Positions 1 through 10,402 of a DNA stretch of 64,000 nucleotides are shown piece after piece. Origin of the DNA: Fuerstiella sp. (lineage in GTDB: Bacteria > Planctomycetota > Planctomycetia > Planctomycetales > Planctomycetaceae). The DNA lies in the NCBI GenBank assembly GCA_029245955.1, contig JAQWOH010000002.1, positions 23,516 through 87,515 on the forward strand, in the 5' to 3' direction. The notes under the pieces are model-generated. The model worked only from the letters and a program-made list of their open reading frames with translations, made no database searches and was not told the origin of the DNA. Position 1 is the first letter of the stretch. Each line of letters starts with the position of its first letter. Position numbers and translations under genes: made by a program.

Positions 1-509
1 GTGAGGCCGGTATCTTTGCCAATCATTCGAATCTGCAGGACCTTCGAGCCAGCGATGTGTCCATCAGTCGCTGGCTGATGATGTGGTTCGGAATGCTGAT
101 GGTCTATGGACTGACAAGTTTTGGTCTCGTTCGCTATCGTCGTCTTCACAGCGACCCGCTGGAAAGACGACGCAGATCCGCAAAATCGCATGCAGCCGAT
201 TCACTGAGGCTGGCAGAGCAGCATCAGGACTCTGCACAGAAGGAATGTCTTGATGCTATGAACCTTGCCGTGACCGGATTGATTGCTGACTTCAATCGGG
301 TTTCTTCAGCCGGCATGACTTCTCGAGACGCCGCCGCGCGACTGCATGCGGTCGGAGCAGACGCCAGCATGCAGGATCGCACCGCTGCATTTCTGGACAC
401 GTGCGACGCAGCTCGATACGGCGCGACTGAAAAAGGCACATCCGATTTGCTGATTGACTGCCGACGGCTGGTCAACGATCTGGGTCGTGAACTGGAGAAG
501 CGATGCTGA
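1..509 (+). CDS. BatD-like membrane protein, C-terminal part (5' truncated)
   Basis: The reading frame is open from base 3 of the window to a TGA at 507-509, so only the C-terminus is present; the GTG at 57 is internal. The visible part has a short extracytoplasmic stretch, one transmembrane helix (about WLMMWFGMLMVYGL, coded near 72-113), then a basic, helical cytoplasmic tail of about 125 residues. A single late membrane anchor followed by a soluble tail fits the end of BatD-family (Bacteroides aerotolerance) proteins. The stronger reason is the neighbour: the next gene overlaps by 7 bases and has the TPR plus SH3 layout of BatE-like proteins. The BatD assignment is therefore inference from architecture and context; the N-terminal domains are outside the window. 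Confidence 0.5.
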   Translation, partial: EAGIFANHSNLQDLRASDVSISRWLMMWFGMLMVYGLTSFGLVRYRRLHSDPLERRRRSAKSHAADSLRLAEQHQDSAQKECLDAMNLAVTGLIADFNRVSSAGMTSRDAAARLHAVGADASMQDRTAAFLDTCDAARYGATEKGTSDLLIDCRRLVNDLGRELEKRC

Positions 510-1369
510 TTCATTCACGCCCCCCGTTTTCACGTTTGCCGTCCGGACACAGATCCCAACAGCAGATCGGCCGACACACGGCCGCCGGCACAATGGCGCG
601 GTGCGAGAAGTCCCCGCCACCCATCGTTTTGTTGTTTTCAGTTCTCGTCTGTTCCGGATGTGGGTCCGCTCCGGACCTGGAGACTTCGCGACTTTTTCAG
701 TCGGCCGAACAGATTTTTTCCGACGCAGACTCTCCTGCGGAATTTGTTGAGGCTGCCACGGTCTATCAGGAGATTCTGGATAGTGGATTCCTGAGTGGCA
801 CGGTGTTCTACAATCAGGGGAACGCATGGATGCGGGCAGGCGAGACCGGACGAGCAATTGCAGCATACCGACAGGCGCAACGCCACCTGCCGCGAGATCC
901 CTATCTTGACGCCAATCTTCGCACTGCTCTTGCCGGATCGCAGTTGCCGACAGGTGGAGCCATGCTTGACTACATATTCTTCTGGCAATCTGCCGTCAGT
1001 TATAATGAGAAGCTGATCCTGACGACCGTGCTGCTGGCGATGGCGCTGCTGTTGGCCATGTCGTACCAACTGAACAGGCGACGGATCGCCCTGAAACGCA
1101 TAGCGTATGCGACGATGATTCCGCTGGTGCTGTCCGCAGCGGCCGTTGGCCGAGACTGGCAACAGTACGAGCAGACGGTGCGGGGTGTGGTCGTTGCAGA
1201 AACCACGGCACGCAAAGGCGACTCAGAGACCTATGACCCGGCTTTCTTACAATCGCTTTCGGACGGCACAGAATTCGAAGTCATCAATCTCCGCAATGAC
1301 TGGATTCACGCCAGGTTCAGGCAAACCGGTACCGGCTGGATCTCCTCGCAGGACTGCGTCACATATTAA
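503..1369 (+). CDS. BatE-like TPR and SH3-domain membrane protein
   Basis: 288 residues from ATG 503, which overlaps the stop of the preceding gene and has GGAG five bases upstream, suggesting translational coupling. An Arg-rich N-terminus of about 40 residues precedes a hydrophobic segment ending in CSGC, possibly a lipoprotein signal; an internal ATG at 593 would remove the odd leader but lacks a good ribosome site. Next come TPR-like helices (around residues 75-145, with FYNQGNAWMRAGETGRAIAAY), two more membrane segments (about 165-215), and a C-terminal bacterial SH3-like domain (about 225-288, ending WISSQDCVTY). TPR plus SH3 after a BatD-like gene is the usual arrangement in planctomycete Bat operons, thought to act in envelope stress or MoxR/VWA systems. 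Role is by family, not shown here. Confidence 0.6.
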   Translation: MLIHSRPPFSRLPSGHRSQQQIGRHTAAGTMARCEKSPPPIVLLFSVLVCSGCGSAPDLETSRLFQSAEQIFSDADSPAEFVEAATVYQEILDSGFLSGTVFYNQGNAWMRAGETGRAIAAYRQAQRHLPRDPYLDANLRTALAGSQLPTGGAMLDYIFFWQSAVSYNEKLILTTVLLAMALLLAMSYQLNRRRIALKRIAYATMIPLVLSAAAVGRDWQQYEQTVRGVVVAETTARKGDSETYDPAFLQSLSDGTEFEVINLRNDWIHARFRQTGTGWISSQDCVTY

Positions 1370-1518
1370 TGGTGCGGATGGTGTCCCGTGCAGCGGATCG
1401 ATGAACAAGTTTGCCAAAATCCGCCGGTCGGCTTTTACGCCGGGCATGAATGGCCTACTGTTCCATGGCTTTGTGATCACGATCTCCAGATTCCAGACGC
1501 ACCCAGCGGTCGGCCAGC

Positions 1519-1947
1519 ATGCCAGAGAAGAAACGCATATTGTTTCTGTGCACAGGAAATTCCTGTCGCAGTCAGATGGCCGAAGGATTCCTGCGGGAAA
1601 TTGTTGGTGAACGGTTCGAATCACTGTCTGCCGGTGCAGACCCGGCGGGGTATGTGCACCCCAAAGCCATCGAAGTCATGAGTGACGCCGGTATCGATAT
1701 ATCAGAACAAAAGAGCAAGCACATCAACGAGTTTCTGCCTCCGCACGGACAGCTGCCGGACATCATCATCAGCGTCTGTTCGAGCGCGGACGAGAATTGT
1801 CCGGTTTTCCCTGCAGGTGTCGAACGATGGCGATGGCTGTTTGACGATCCGCATCATGCCACTGGAAACGACGAGCAGAAGCTGTCCGAATTCCGTCGGG
1901 TGCGCGACGAGATTCACGATCGCCTGAAACAGGAATTCTCCGGCTGA
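1519..1947 (+). CDS. arsC: thioredoxin-type arsenate reductase (LMW-PTP fold)
   Basis: 142 residues, the usual size for the Staphylococcus pI258-type ArsC that reduces arsenate to arsenite using a Cys relay and thioredoxin. The phosphate-binding loop C-x5-R is CTGNSCR at residues 11-17 right after the first beta strand. Two further cysteines at 87 and 94 (in SVCSSADENCP) keep the seven-residue spacing of the catalytic pair C82/C89 of the model enzyme, which separates it from plain low-molecular-weight tyrosine phosphatases. WLFDDPHHATG matches the C-terminal Asp loop region. It stands alone: no arsR, arsB or acr3 is seen nearby, so whether it serves arsenic resistance or another phosphatase role is open. 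Confidence 0.88.
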   Translation: MPEKKRILFLCTGNSCRSQMAEGFLREIVGERFESLSAGADPAGYVHPKAIEVMSDAGIDISEQKSKHINEFLPPHGQLPDIIISVCSSADENCPVFPAGVERWRWLFDDPHHATGNDEQKLSEFRRVRDEIHDRLKQEFSG

Positions 1948-1990
1948 CAGTGACCTTAACAGAACGTGCTACCATCTGAGTCATTCTACT

Positions 1991-3172
1991 ATGAGTTTTT
2001 CATCTCTTCCACTGAGCTATTGTACGAACGTCCATCCAGGTTCCACCGTCGACGAAATCATCAACGGCCTGACCGAGCATACATCCGAAGTACGCAGACA
2101 GCTGGATGCCCCGATGGCCGCCGGTCTGTGGCTTTGTCGCTCAGTCGTATCGGAACTGCTGGACGACAAGGCCGCTCTGGAGCGACTGGCTCAGTCTCTC
2201 TGGCAGCATGACTTACGCTGTTACACACTGAATGCGTTTCCGTACGGCGACTTTCATTCAGAGCGAGTGAAAGAACAGGTTTACCTGCCGGACTGGGCAT
2301 CCAGTGATCGCCTGAATTACACCAAACACTGTGCGCGGGTCCTGGCCGAATTGCTGCCGGAAGGGAGCGAGGGCAGCATTTCGACCGTGCCTCTGGGCGG
2401 ACGAATGAACCCCACGACTCCGGATTTCCAGGCAATCTGTTTTCACAATCTCATTTTGCTGGCCAAGTGGCTGAAGGAGCTGCATCAGAGCACTGGGCGA
2501 CTGATTCGACTGGCCATCGAACCCGAACCGTTGTGTGAAATGTCGTCGATTCCCGAAGACGCCGTGCCCCTGTTTCGAAGTCTGTTCGAAATGGCAGAAG
2601 CCCTGGGACAGCTTCCGAGCGTCCAGGAACATATCGGCCTGTGCTTCGACGTCTGTCACCAGGCTGTCGTTTTTGAAGACGTGACAACCTCCATCAATCA
2701 GATCGTATCCAGCGACATCAGAATCAACAAAGTTCACATTACAAATGCTGTTGAGCTGCTGAATCCGTCAGAGAACAAGGCGGGCCGCGAAGCACTGATG
2801 AGCTACGTTGAACCACGCTACCTGCATCAGACGTTTGCGAAAATGAACGATGGAAGCATAGTGAGTCGACTGGATCTGACCGCCGACGATATTTTTCGAA
2901 ATCCGTCGGACAGCTTTCTGCAGGCAGACGCCTGGCGAGTTCACTTCCATGTGCCGGTTTTCGCCGACGACCTGGGACCACTCAGGACAACCCGACCGGA
3001 TTTGAAGGCGGCCCTGCAGGCGATTCTGAAACTCGAATACGCCCCGCACCTGGAAGTCGAAACCTATACGTGGCCCGTCATGCCGGATGAGCACACGGCC
3101 GTGTCGTCTTTGTCGTCTCAGATCACTCGTGAACTGGCATCAGCCTACAATCTGCTCCGCGAGCTGTGCTGA
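1991..3172 (+). CDS. eboE: EboE-like metabolite traffic protein (TIM barrel)
   Basis: 393 residues recognised from the N-terminus (LSYCTNVHPG, then TLNAFPYGDFH) and the xylose-isomerase-like TIM-barrel pattern, including IEPEP, GLCFDVCHQAV and the late HFHVPVF and EVETYTW motifs. In known eboABCDEF loci (cyanobacterial scytonemin precursor export, and edb clusters elsewhere) EboE is a putative metal-binding sugar-phosphate-isomerase-like enzyme involved in moving a prenylated or aromatic precursor to the periplasm; its reaction is not established. Here it follows arsC by 43 bases and converges with a membrane protein gene 10 bases later. No eboA, B, C, D or F is visible in the window, so this is an orphan copy or the locus is split. 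Confidence 0.8.
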   Translation: MSFSSLPLSYCTNVHPGSTVDEIINGLTEHTSEVRRQLDAPMAAGLWLCRSVVSELLDDKAALERLAQSLWQHDLRCYTLNAFPYGDFHSERVKEQVYLPDWASSDRLNYTKHCARVLAELLPEGSEGSISTVPLGGRMNPTTPDFQAICFHNLILLAKWLKELHQSTGRLIRLAIEPEPLCEMSSIPEDAVPLFRSLFEMAEALGQLPSVQEHIGLCFDVCHQAVVFEDVTTSINQIVSSDIRINKVHITNAVELLNPSENKAGREALMSYVEPRYLHQTFAKMNDGSIVSRLDLTADDIFRNPSDSFLQADAWRVHFHVPVFADDLGPLRTTRPDLKAALQAILKLEYAPHLEVETYTWPVMPDEHTAVSSLSSQITRELASAYNLLRELC

Positions 3173-3182
3173 TTGAAGCCGC

Positions 3183-3725
3183 CTACTGAGCAGAGAAATA
3201 GCCCATCTCTGTGCCGTTGACGGGGTTCAGTCGAGTCACCTGCACCAGTTTCCAGTCGCCATCTTCCGTTTTCCATTCTGTTCGCCAGTAGTTGGAAACC
3301 CGATGAGTGGCTCCGCTGTGGTGTGTGACGGTGACCTCGCCGTTGGCTCTGACCATCGCAATCGCACTGGCTGCAGTTTCATCCATCGTGACGTTGATGC
3401 TCTTGATGTGAAATGTGTCGCTAAGATCGACAAGATCCAGTCCCTTCCTGGCGATCTCGCCAAGTGCCTGACTTTCGGCAGCGAGCTGCGACCTGATACT
3501 ACTCAGGTTTTCAGACTTAAAGTGATCCAGCATGACACGTAGTTCGTGTTCCACTTCCTCAGCCGGAGACACAAGATACTGTTCCAGCAAATATACGCCG
3601 GTGCCCAACAACAGCAGTATTGCAGCAAACATCTTTCCCCTGGGGACAGCACTCAGAAAACTGACAACGGCCACGGCCGCGATCAGGATCACCAGTGGCA
3701 ACGGATCGTCTGTGATGTAGCTCAT
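3183..3725 (-). CDS. small two-TM membrane protein with NTF2-like tail
   Basis: 180 residues if started at the ATG whose complement is at 3723-3725, preceded by AGGAA seven bases upstream; an in-frame ATG 24 bases earlier is less likely. Two hydrophobic helices (residues about 9-27 and 32-51) are followed by a soluble domain with an alpha-helical start (EEVEHELRVMLDHFKSEN) and beta strands ending in WRTEWKTEDGDWKLVQVTRL. That ending is typical of SnoaL/NTF2-like folds, where the last strands carry a W-x-L/V-V pattern. No catalytic residues can be assigned. It is convergent with eboE and stands alone. Function unknown. Confidence 0.6.
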   Translation of the reverse strand: MSYITDDPLPLVILIAAVAVVSFLSAVPRGKMFAAILLLLGTGVYLLEQYLVSPAEEVEHELRVMLDHFKSENLSSIRSQLAAESQALGEIARKGLDLVDLSDTFHIKSINVTMDETAASAIAMVRANGEVTVTHHSGATHRVSNYWRTEWKTEDGDWKLVQVTRLNPVNGTEMGYFSAQ

Positions 3726-4006
3726 CGTCGTTTCCTCGGGACGGGACACCCTGCGAGCTGAGCTGACGCACGGAAGATTACGGCCCGCTTCCGCTGGTCA
3801 CTGCAACAACTCATCTCTTTCACAGCCCATGCTTCTGACATTTTCCGCTCGGAACACGTTGCACGTTCGTGTTCCGAGCATAATGAACCGATACCGATCA
3901 CACCTGAATTTGTCTACAAATCCGCGATGATCGGTGCGTGTGGGACCGTCATGCAGACAGCATCCCCCACATATTGAGTGATGTTACGAGCAACCCCGGT
4001 TAAGCA

Positions 4007-4696
4007 CTACGATGAGACATCGAGTAACTCGCTGGTGGAGAAACTTCGGTCGTGTCCGAGATCGAGAGTCACCGTAATCAGGATTCTGTCTCCGGTCGAC
4101 AGAGCGGGCTCTGAATCCGGATTCAACGGGATCTGTACATGGAAACCGGGCGCCACGAAACTCCGTGTCCAGAACCGACGGCATTCCGTCATCGAATACG
4201 AATTCTGAGCTATCCGGTGCATTGTTCCGTCGTCCGCGACAACCGACACCGCCAGAGTCATTGCTCCTGCTGTTTTAACCGGGTCCCCATCGCTGTCGAG
4301 CGACTGCACAACGACGTTAATGCTCCTGTCTGTTTCTTCTTCGCCCTGAATCATGCCGCTTGTCAGGCGGTGAATTCCGATGGACGAGACGCTGCCCCAT
4401 GCAGCTTCCACTTCCGGATTGAATGCCACCTGCCTGACACCGGAGGCCGGAGACACGTCGTCGGCAGACGCTGATTCCGTGTCGCGCGAAATGCGATTCC
4501 GTTCGACAGACAACTCGTGGTCCTGCTCGGCCAAAGTCTGCTCAGCTTTCCTGATCTGCGACTGCAGGTCACGAATTGTGGATTCATGTTCACGAAGCCG
4601 AACTTCAAGAACTTCCTGCCGCTCGCTCATATTGCAACCACTCAGCATTGTGGCGGCAATAAGAGCAACGGTCTGTAATTTCGGGCAACACATCAT
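4007..4696 (-). CDS. coiled-coil lipoprotein, hypothetical
   Basis: 229 residues from the ATG complementary to 4694-4696. A short hydrophobic leader ends in LSGC with the lipid-acceptor Cys at residue 21, the reason for choosing this start over the longer open frame. Residues about 24-65 form a charged heptad-rich coiled coil (EVLEVRLREHESTIRDLQSQ). The C-terminal half is beta-rich, with TLAVSVVADDG and RILITVTLDLG, and resembles a secreted beta-sandwich domain. Likely an envelope lipoprotein with a coiled-coil stalk. No enzyme motif seen. It is divergent from the sulfatase at 4849. Confidence 0.62.
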   Translation of the reverse strand: MMCCPKLQTVALIAATMLSGCNMSERQEVLEVRLREHESTIRDLQSQIRKAEQTLAEQDHELSVERNRISRDTESASADDVSPASGVRQVAFNPEVEAAWGSVSSIGIHRLTSGMIQGEEETDRSINVVVQSLDSDGDPVKTAGAMTLAVSVVADDGTMHRIAQNSYSMTECRRFWTRSFVAPGFHVQIPLNPDSEPALSTGDRILITVTLDLGHDRSFSTSELLDVSS

Positions 4697-4848
4697 TTCG
4701 GTAGCGGCTGAATTTCCTGAGGATGCTTTCCCCGGACCATACCGGATGAAATACACCGCGCAAACAGAACTTGCTGGCAGTCGACCAGGCACACGTCTAC
4801 GATTTGCCATTGTATGCCCGTATTCCCTGTTGAACGGAACCCCGGAAA

Positions 4849-6786
4849 ATGAGGATTCCCGTAAATCCGGCACGTGCCATGCTGTTTCTTGCCGTTGCGA
4901 TCAGTACTTCGGCAGAATCAACGGGTTCACAACCGAATATTCTCTGGCTCAGTTGCGAAGACATCAGCGCTCATCTGGGGTGCTACGGCTATCCCAATGC
5001 AACAACGCCGGTGCTGGATGCCCTTGCGAAGGAGTCCGTCGTATACGATCACGCTTATACGACCGCCGGAGTTTGTGCTCCGTGCCGGTCCGCGATCATT
5101 ACGGGGATGTATCAGACATCTATTGGCTCGCACCATATGCGGTGCAAGGCGATGCCGCCGAAACAGGTGAAACCGTTTACCTTCTGGCTGAACAATGCGG
5201 GATATTATCGCACAAACAACAGCAAGCAGGACTACCAGTTTGACACGCCCCGGGAAACGTGGAATGAATCCAGCTCCAGGGCTCACTGGAGAAACTGCCC
5301 GGCGGACAAGCCGTTCTTTTCGGTTTTTAATTACACGGGCTGCCATGAGTCCGGTATCGCCAGTGAATCCAAGTACGAAAAAGTGGTCAACGGTGTTGAC
5401 AAACACAACCGCGATGCCGTGGCACACAGTCTTCCCCCGTACTATCCGGATACTCCTGTGGCTCGCGACGACTGGGGGCGATATTACGACGTGATCACCG
5501 CTATGGACCGCTGGGTGGGCGAACACCTTGCGGCTCTGGATGAGGCAGGACTGACCGATGACACCATCGTCGTGTATTGGTCTGATCACGGCGTCGGCCT
5601 GCCGCGCGCGAAACGCTGGTTGTACGAAAGCGGGACACATGTGCCGCTGATTATTCGAATACCGCAAAAGTGGCGAAAGCTGGTGGGTGCGGAATTCGTG
5701 CCGGGGACTCGCAGCGACCGTATGATCAGCATGATCGATCTCGGCCCGACAATGTTAAGTCTGGCCGGCGTCGCCACGCCCGATCATATGCAGGGCCGAG
5801 CGTTTCTGGGACCACACGCAGCTCAACCACGTTCGTATATTTTCGGAGCTCGCGACCGAATGGACGAACGATATGACATCATCCGCATGGTCCGCGACAA
5901 ACGATATCGATATGTTCGAAATTACGAACCGTACAAAACGTGGTATCAGTACATGAACACGCCCGAAAAAGGGCGAACGATGATGGAGATTCGAAACAGC
6001 GTGACCGCCGCCGCTGCGGGCAGTTTGACGGGCGACAGAAACGTAAAGACAGTCGCACAGTTTCTCCAGCCGCGGAAGCCTCTGGAGGAATTGTATGATG
6101 TAGACAATGACCCACACGAAATGAACAATCTTGCCGCAGATCCTCGTCTCGCCGGCAAACTGCAGGAGCTGCGACAACAGCACCTGAAATGGGTCGTGGA
6201 CACCCGGGATGTCGGCCTGATCCCGGAGGCAGAGCTGCATCGTCTGCGAGCCGGAGCGGGCAGCGAATGGGCCATTCTTAATACGGGTGACAACGCAGCC
6301 TTGCGGATGGAAACCATTCGCGATGCTGCTGTACTGGCAGGGGGCACGGACGCCGCGGACCTGCCGCAACTGGCCGAGTGGCTGGGACACGATGACGCGA
6401 CGGTGCGCTACTGGGCGGCGACTGGAATCGGCAACCGTCGTGACTCCGGAAATTCGTCCGGCAGCACGACCGACGCGTTAATCACGCTGTTGCAGGACGA
6501 ATCAGAAAACGTTCGAATCGCGGCGGCTCGGGCCTTAATGGGCCTTGATCAAAGCAAGCCGGCTCTGCAGACACTGGCGCAGGTTCTGGACCACGGAACT
6601 CAGTGGGCACGAGTGCACGCCGCGATTGTTCTGGATGAACTTGAAGATGCCGCTCGACCGGCCATCCCTGCGATGAAACGCAATAAAGCCTATCGCGACG
6701 ACTTCGTGGCAAGGGGTAAGTACGCGGTCCGTATTCTTAACAAAGCACTGAACGACCTTGAAGGCACACACAATACGGTTCCGTGA
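4849..6786 (+). CDS. exported sulfatase with HEAT-like C-terminal domain
   Basis: 645 residues. A signal peptide (to about residue 25) precedes the alkaline-phosphatase-like sulfatase core. The metal-binding start NILWLSCEDIS and the formylglycine site C-x-P-x-R, here CAPCR at residues 76-80, are present, so the Cys should be converted to formylglycine by an FGE-type enzyme encoded elsewhere. VYWSDHGVGLPRAKRWLYESGTHVP matches in part the conserved D-H/K region (about 245-265). Residues about 480-640 carry two to three HEAT-like helical repeats (VRIAAARALMGLD, WARVHAAIVLDEL). The substrate is probably a sulfated polysaccharide or heparan-like glycan, as for the many planctomycete paralogues of this SGSH-like group; specificity cannot be read from sequence. 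Confidence 0.9.
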   Translation: MRIPVNPARAMLFLAVAISTSAESTGSQPNILWLSCEDISAHLGCYGYPNATTPVLDALAKESVVYDHAYTTAGVCAPCRSAIITGMYQTSIGSHHMRCKAMPPKQVKPFTFWLNNAGYYRTNNSKQDYQFDTPRETWNESSSRAHWRNCPADKPFFSVFNYTGCHESGIASESKYEKVVNGVDKHNRDAVAHSLPPYYPDTPVARDDWGRYYDVITAMDRWVGEHLAALDEAGLTDDTIVVYWSDHGVGLPRAKRWLYESGTHVPLIIRIPQKWRKLVGAEFVPGTRSDRMISMIDLGPTMLSLAGVATPDHMQGRAFLGPHAAQPRSYIFGARDRMDERYDIIRMVRDKRYRYVRNYEPYKTWYQYMNTPEKGRTMMEIRNSVTAAAAGSLTGDRNVKTVAQFLQPRKPLEELYDVDNDPHEMNNLAADPRLAGKLQELRQQHLKWVVDTRDVGLIPEAELHRLRAGAGSEWAILNTGDNAALRMETIRDAAVLAGGTDAADLPQLAEWLGHDDATVRYWAATGIGNRRDSGNSSGSTTDALITLLQDESENVRIAAARALMGLDQSKPALQTLAQVLDHGTQWARVHAAIVLDELEDAARPAIPAMKRNKAYRDDFVARGKYAVRILNKALNDLEGTHNTVP

Positions 6787-6963
6787 AACTCCGGCAGCGC
6801 GACCATGAGACAAAGCCTGGTGCTGTTCAGCATCGTCGATTCTTACGTCGGTTTTGGCACACCTGCGAAACATATCGTCGGACGGCTGCCATTTGCAGCG
6901 CGCCGTCGTACAATTCAACGTTCACGTCGCATCGATTCACCTGTTGGCCAGAGACTTTAACTC

Positions 6964-9900
6964 ATGTCGCTTCCTGCGTTCAGCGTTCGAAACGCGGTCA
7001 TGGTTAACATGCTGATGCTGGTCATTCTGGCGGTAGGAACAGTCTTCGCCATTACGCTGCAGCGCGAAATGTTCCCGGAGTCGCGGCCGGACAAGCTGTT
7101 GGTCTCAGCCGTCTATCCCGGTGTGCAGCCCGAAGACGTGGAAAAGGCGGTGACGGTCAAGATTGAGGAAGCGGTTCGCGGCCTGGAAGGGATTGAAACC
7201 GTTGAATCACAGGTCGCCGAAGGCATCAGCTTCACAACGCTGACCATGTCTCAATCGGTTGATGATGTCGACGTAATGCTGCAGGAAATCCGCAATGAAG
7301 TGGATTCGATTCAGGATATGCCGGACGGCGTGGAAAAAATCAGTCTGCGAAAGGTGGAGCCCGAGCTGCCGGTAATTTCCATCGCCATCTTCGGCGACGA
7401 AAGCGAAGCTGCCCTGAAACAGGCGGCGCGCAGACTGCGCGATGATTTGCTGAAACTGGACGGAGTCAGTCGCGTCGAGCTGAATGGAATACGTGACGAC
7501 GAAATCTACGTCGACGTACAGCCCGACAAAATGCTGGAATACGACATTACGTTTGAGGAAATCGCGGCGGCAATTCGTTCAGAGAATGTCGACATCAGCG
7601 GAGGGCAGTTGAAGGGAAACCGCAGCAGCGTGTCCGTAAGAACACTGGGCGAACAGCAACAGGCAGTCAACCTTGAAGAAATCGTCGTGCGGTCGCAGCC
7701 GTCGGGACAGCAGATTCTGTTAAGCGATGTCGCCACTCTGGCGGACGGTTTTGTTGACTCGGACCTGGAAGCCCTGTTCAACGGCAAGTCAACCGTAAAC
7801 TGCGTGCTGTTCAAAGGTAAGGGCGAGGACGCCGTACAGATTTCGGCTGTTGTAAAAACTTACTTTGCCGCACGCAGCGGTCAGCCATACACGGGCCCCG
7901 ATAGTGCGGTCTCAAAGCTTCTGTCCGGCCTGGGACGCCCCAATCTGAATAAGGTTTTCCAGCAGGCAAAGTCAAATCCGTTCCCGGCTAATCTCAGTTA
8001 CAAGCTGCACACGGATATCGCGAGATTTGTGGAGGGCCGCCTGGAACTGATGACTCGCAACGGTGGCATGGGGCTGATTCTTGTACTAATTTCGCTGAAC
8101 ATGTTTCTGAACTGGCGAGTGGCTCTGTGGGCTGCTGTTGGTCTCGTGATTTCGTTCATGGGTACCTTTGCTGTCATGTGGTTTGTGGGGGCAACGGTCA
8201 ATCTGCTGTCAATGTTCGGACTGATTGTCGTGCTGGGAATCATCGTCGACGATGCCATCGTGATCGGAGAAAACATTTACCGTCACGTGGAAGAAGGCAT
8301 GCCGGCAATGCAGGCCGCTGTCAAGGGGGCCGAGGAAGTCATGTGGCCGGTGATCGTGGCCGTCAGCACAACGATTGGTGCATTCGCGCCTCTGTTTTTT
8401 ATCAGGGGACAGATCGGTGACTTCATGGCTCAGTTGCCACTTGTTGTGATCGCGGCGCTGTCAATCTCACTGGTGGAAGCACTGGTGATCCTGCCCGCTC
8501 ACCTGAGGCATCTGCCGCCCGTAAAACGGGCGGCAAATGGTGAAAAGGGGGCCCGTGTCGCCGGCTTCAAGGCATTTGTTCTGCAGCGTCTGCTGATGGC
8601 GCCATATGAGAAACTGCTCAGCTTTTGCCTGCGTTGGCGCTATGTCACTTTAGCGGCCGTGACGGGGGCCTTGATCATTTCATCCGGCATGCTGGCCGGA
8701 GGTATTGTGAAGTGGCAGTTCATCCAGGACATGGACAGCGAGAGCATGATCTGTGCACTGGAAATGCCAATCGGGACGTCTACGAAACGACTGAAGGAAG
8801 AACTTCAGAAGCTGACGGACTTCATTGTCGACAAACAACAGTTTCCTGAGATTGTCAATGTGCAGACGATTGCCGGGCGGCAGTATGACGTGACCGGTGC
8901 GGGGGCAGTGGGGTTTGACGACCAGAGCCATCTGGGACAGCTGGTGGTCGAAATCTGTCCGGCGGAGGAACGTACAAGGTCAAGCGATGAGCTGAAAACA
9001 GAGTTGCGCAAATTCTCTGAGAATCATCTGACCGGCGTGAACTCAGTTCGCTGGACGGAAATGAATGGTGGTCCCGGCGGCAATGATCTTGAGATCAGTC
9101 TTTCCGGAATTTCCAATTCGGAACTGCCCGGGGCCGTAAACGACCTGAAGCAGATTATCGGCTCGCTGGACGGTGTTTACGATCTGGACGACAACCTGGA
9201 CATCGGCAAGAAGGAACTGCGTTTGTCTCTGCGCGACTCGGCCGCGGCAGCAGGTGTGACTGTCGGTAGTCTGGGTGCACACGTGCGGGGAGCGTTGTAC
9301 GGTCAGGAAGCTCGCCGACTCTCACGCAATCGAGAAGACGTACGGATTATGGTCAGATATCCGGAAACGTTTCGTGACAGTACATGGAACGTGGAATCCA
9401 TGTGGATTCCCGGACAGGGTTTGCCCGGCGAACGCAAGTGGGTACCGATTTCCGAAGTAGCGGACATTAACATGGGCCGCGGCTATTCCACAATTTCCCG
9501 GTTCCAGCAGACGCGTTCCGCAAAAGTCATCGGTGCTGTCGACGATGCGAAGGTTCCCAGCACCGCTAGTGTCATCGAACTGATTCGTGCTCGCGCTGAA
9601 ACGGAAATTGTTCCCGAGTATCCAGGCATCCAGATACAATACCTGGGGCAGGCGGAAGAAATGGCCAAGAGCTTTTCGTCACTGAACAAGGCATTTCCCA
9701 TCGCCATGCTGATCATTTACGGGATGCTGGCGGGACTGTTCAAGTCGTACACACAACCGCTGGTGGTAATGTCCGCCATTCCATTCGGCTTCCTGGGAGC
9801 TGTTATCGGTCACTGGGTAACAGGAGAGACGTTTACGATCCTGAGTGCCATCGGACTGGTGGCGCTGGCCGGTATCCTGGTCAACGATTCCCTGGTACTG

Positions 9901-10248
9901 GTCGACTTTATCAACAAGCGAGTCGCCGCCGGACTGACGCCGCTGGAAGCCAGTATCGACGGAGCCAGGAAGCGACTGCGCGCAATCTTGCTGACAACTT
10001 TGACAACTGCTGCGGGGCTGATCCCACTGATGTTTGAGACCAGTTTTCAGGCAAAGTTTCTGATTCCGATGGCTGTGACACTGACCTTCGGATTGTTGTT
10101 CGCCACAGGACTGACGCTGATTCTGGTCCCCTGCCTGAATCTGATTCGTGAGGACGTACTGAGCGGATTCTTCAGGGACAGGGCATCGCCTGAAGAACCG
10201 CAGGCCCCCACACCAACCGATGTTCCACCATTGTCACCGGTGGCATGA
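6964..10248 (+). CDS. RND-family efflux pump inner-membrane subunit (AcrB/MdtB type)
   Basis: 1094 residues, full length for a resistance-nodulation-division permease. The N-terminal helix ([18 protein letters not shown]) and porter domain ([20 protein letters not shown]) are typical. The first repeat has a TM cluster at about residues 360-520 and the second at about 900-1065. The signature region [20 protein letters not shown] supplies the intramembrane aspartates used for proton relay, with the pseudo-symmetric partner [21 protein letters not shown] in repeat two. The tail after residue 1065 is Pro-rich. The membrane-fusion and outer-membrane partners are not adjacent; the upstream partner is a sulfatase and the downstream gene an MFS permease, so the pump must pair with subunits elsewhere. 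Substrate unknown; organic solutes are more likely than metals because no metal-site Met cluster is obvious. Confidence 0.93.
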   Translation: MSLPAFSVRNAVMVNMLMLVILAVGTVFAITLQREMFPESRPDKLLVSAVYPGVQPEDVEKAVTVKIEEAVRGLEGIETVESQVAEGISFTTLTMSQSVDDVDVMLQEIRNEVDSIQDMPDGVEKISLRKVEPELPVISIAIFGDESEAALKQAARRLRDDLLKLDGVSRVELNGIRDDEIYVDVQPDKMLEYDITFEEIAAAIRSENVDISGGQLKGNRSSVSVRTLGEQQQAVNLEEIVVRSQPSGQQILLSDVATLADGFVDSDLEALFNGKSTVNCVLFKGKGEDAVQISAVVKTYFAARSGQPYTGPDSAVSKLLSGLGRPNLNKVFQQAKSNPFPANLSYKLHTDIARFVEGRLELMTRNGGMGLILVLISLNMFLNWRVALWAAVGLVISFMGTFAVMWFVGATVNLLSMFGLIVVLGIIVDDAIVIGENIYRHVEEGMPAMQAAVKGAEEVMWPVIVAVSTTIGAFAPLFFIRGQIGDFMAQLPLVVIAALSISLVEALVILPAHLRHLPPVKRAANGEKGARVAGFKAFVLQRLLMAPYEKLLSFCLRWRYVTLAAVTGALIISSGMLAGGIVKWQFIQDMDSESMICALEMPIGTSTKRLKEELQKLTDFIVDKQQFPEIVNVQTIAGRQYDVTGAGAVGFDDQSHLGQLVVEICPAEERTRSSDELKTELRKFSENHLTGVNSVRWTEMNGGPGGNDLEISLSGISNSELPGAVNDLKQIIGSLDGVYDLDDNLDIGKKELRLSLRDSAAAAGVTVGSLGAHVRGALYGQEARRLSRNREDVRIMVRYPETFRDSTWNVESMWIPGQGLPGERKWVPISEVADINMGRGYSTISRFQQTRSAKVIGAVDDAKVPSTASVIELIRARAETEIVPEYPGIQIQYLGQAEEMAKSFSSLNKAFPIAMLIIYGMLAGLFKSYTQPLVVMSAIPFGFLGAVIGHWVTGETFTILSAIGLVALAGILVNDSLVLVDFINKRVAAGLTPLEASIDGARKRLRAILLTTLTTAAGLIPLMFETSFQAKFLIPMAVTLTFGLLFATGLTLILVPCLNLIREDVLSGFFRDRASPEEPQAPTPTDVPPLSPVA

Positions 10249-10402
10249 ATGCGTCCGGCACAAATATCCGGTCAGCACAGAGAGACAGTTCTTACTCCGG
10301 GCCACAGTCGATAGCAGTCGAAAGTCGCCTGCGGTACAACGTCAGCTCATCGAGTCCCCTGTTCGGCGTATCAGTAACGAGTGACTGAAGGCAACGGCAC
10401 GC

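Noticed and set aside
306..866. Long minus-strand frame opposite the Bat-type genes
   Set aside because: Lies wholly over two real genes on the other strand, is rich in Arg, Ser and Cys as antisense frames are, and shows no family pattern.
1605..1620. GGTTCGAATC sequence resembling a tRNA T-loop
   Set aside because: Inside the arsC coding region with no acceptor or anticodon stem around it.
4380..5243. 287-codon plus-strand frame over the lipoprotein and sulfatase start
   Set aside because: Overlaps the lipoprotein gene antisense and the sulfatase in another frame; composition is Cys/Ser/Arg-rich without domains.
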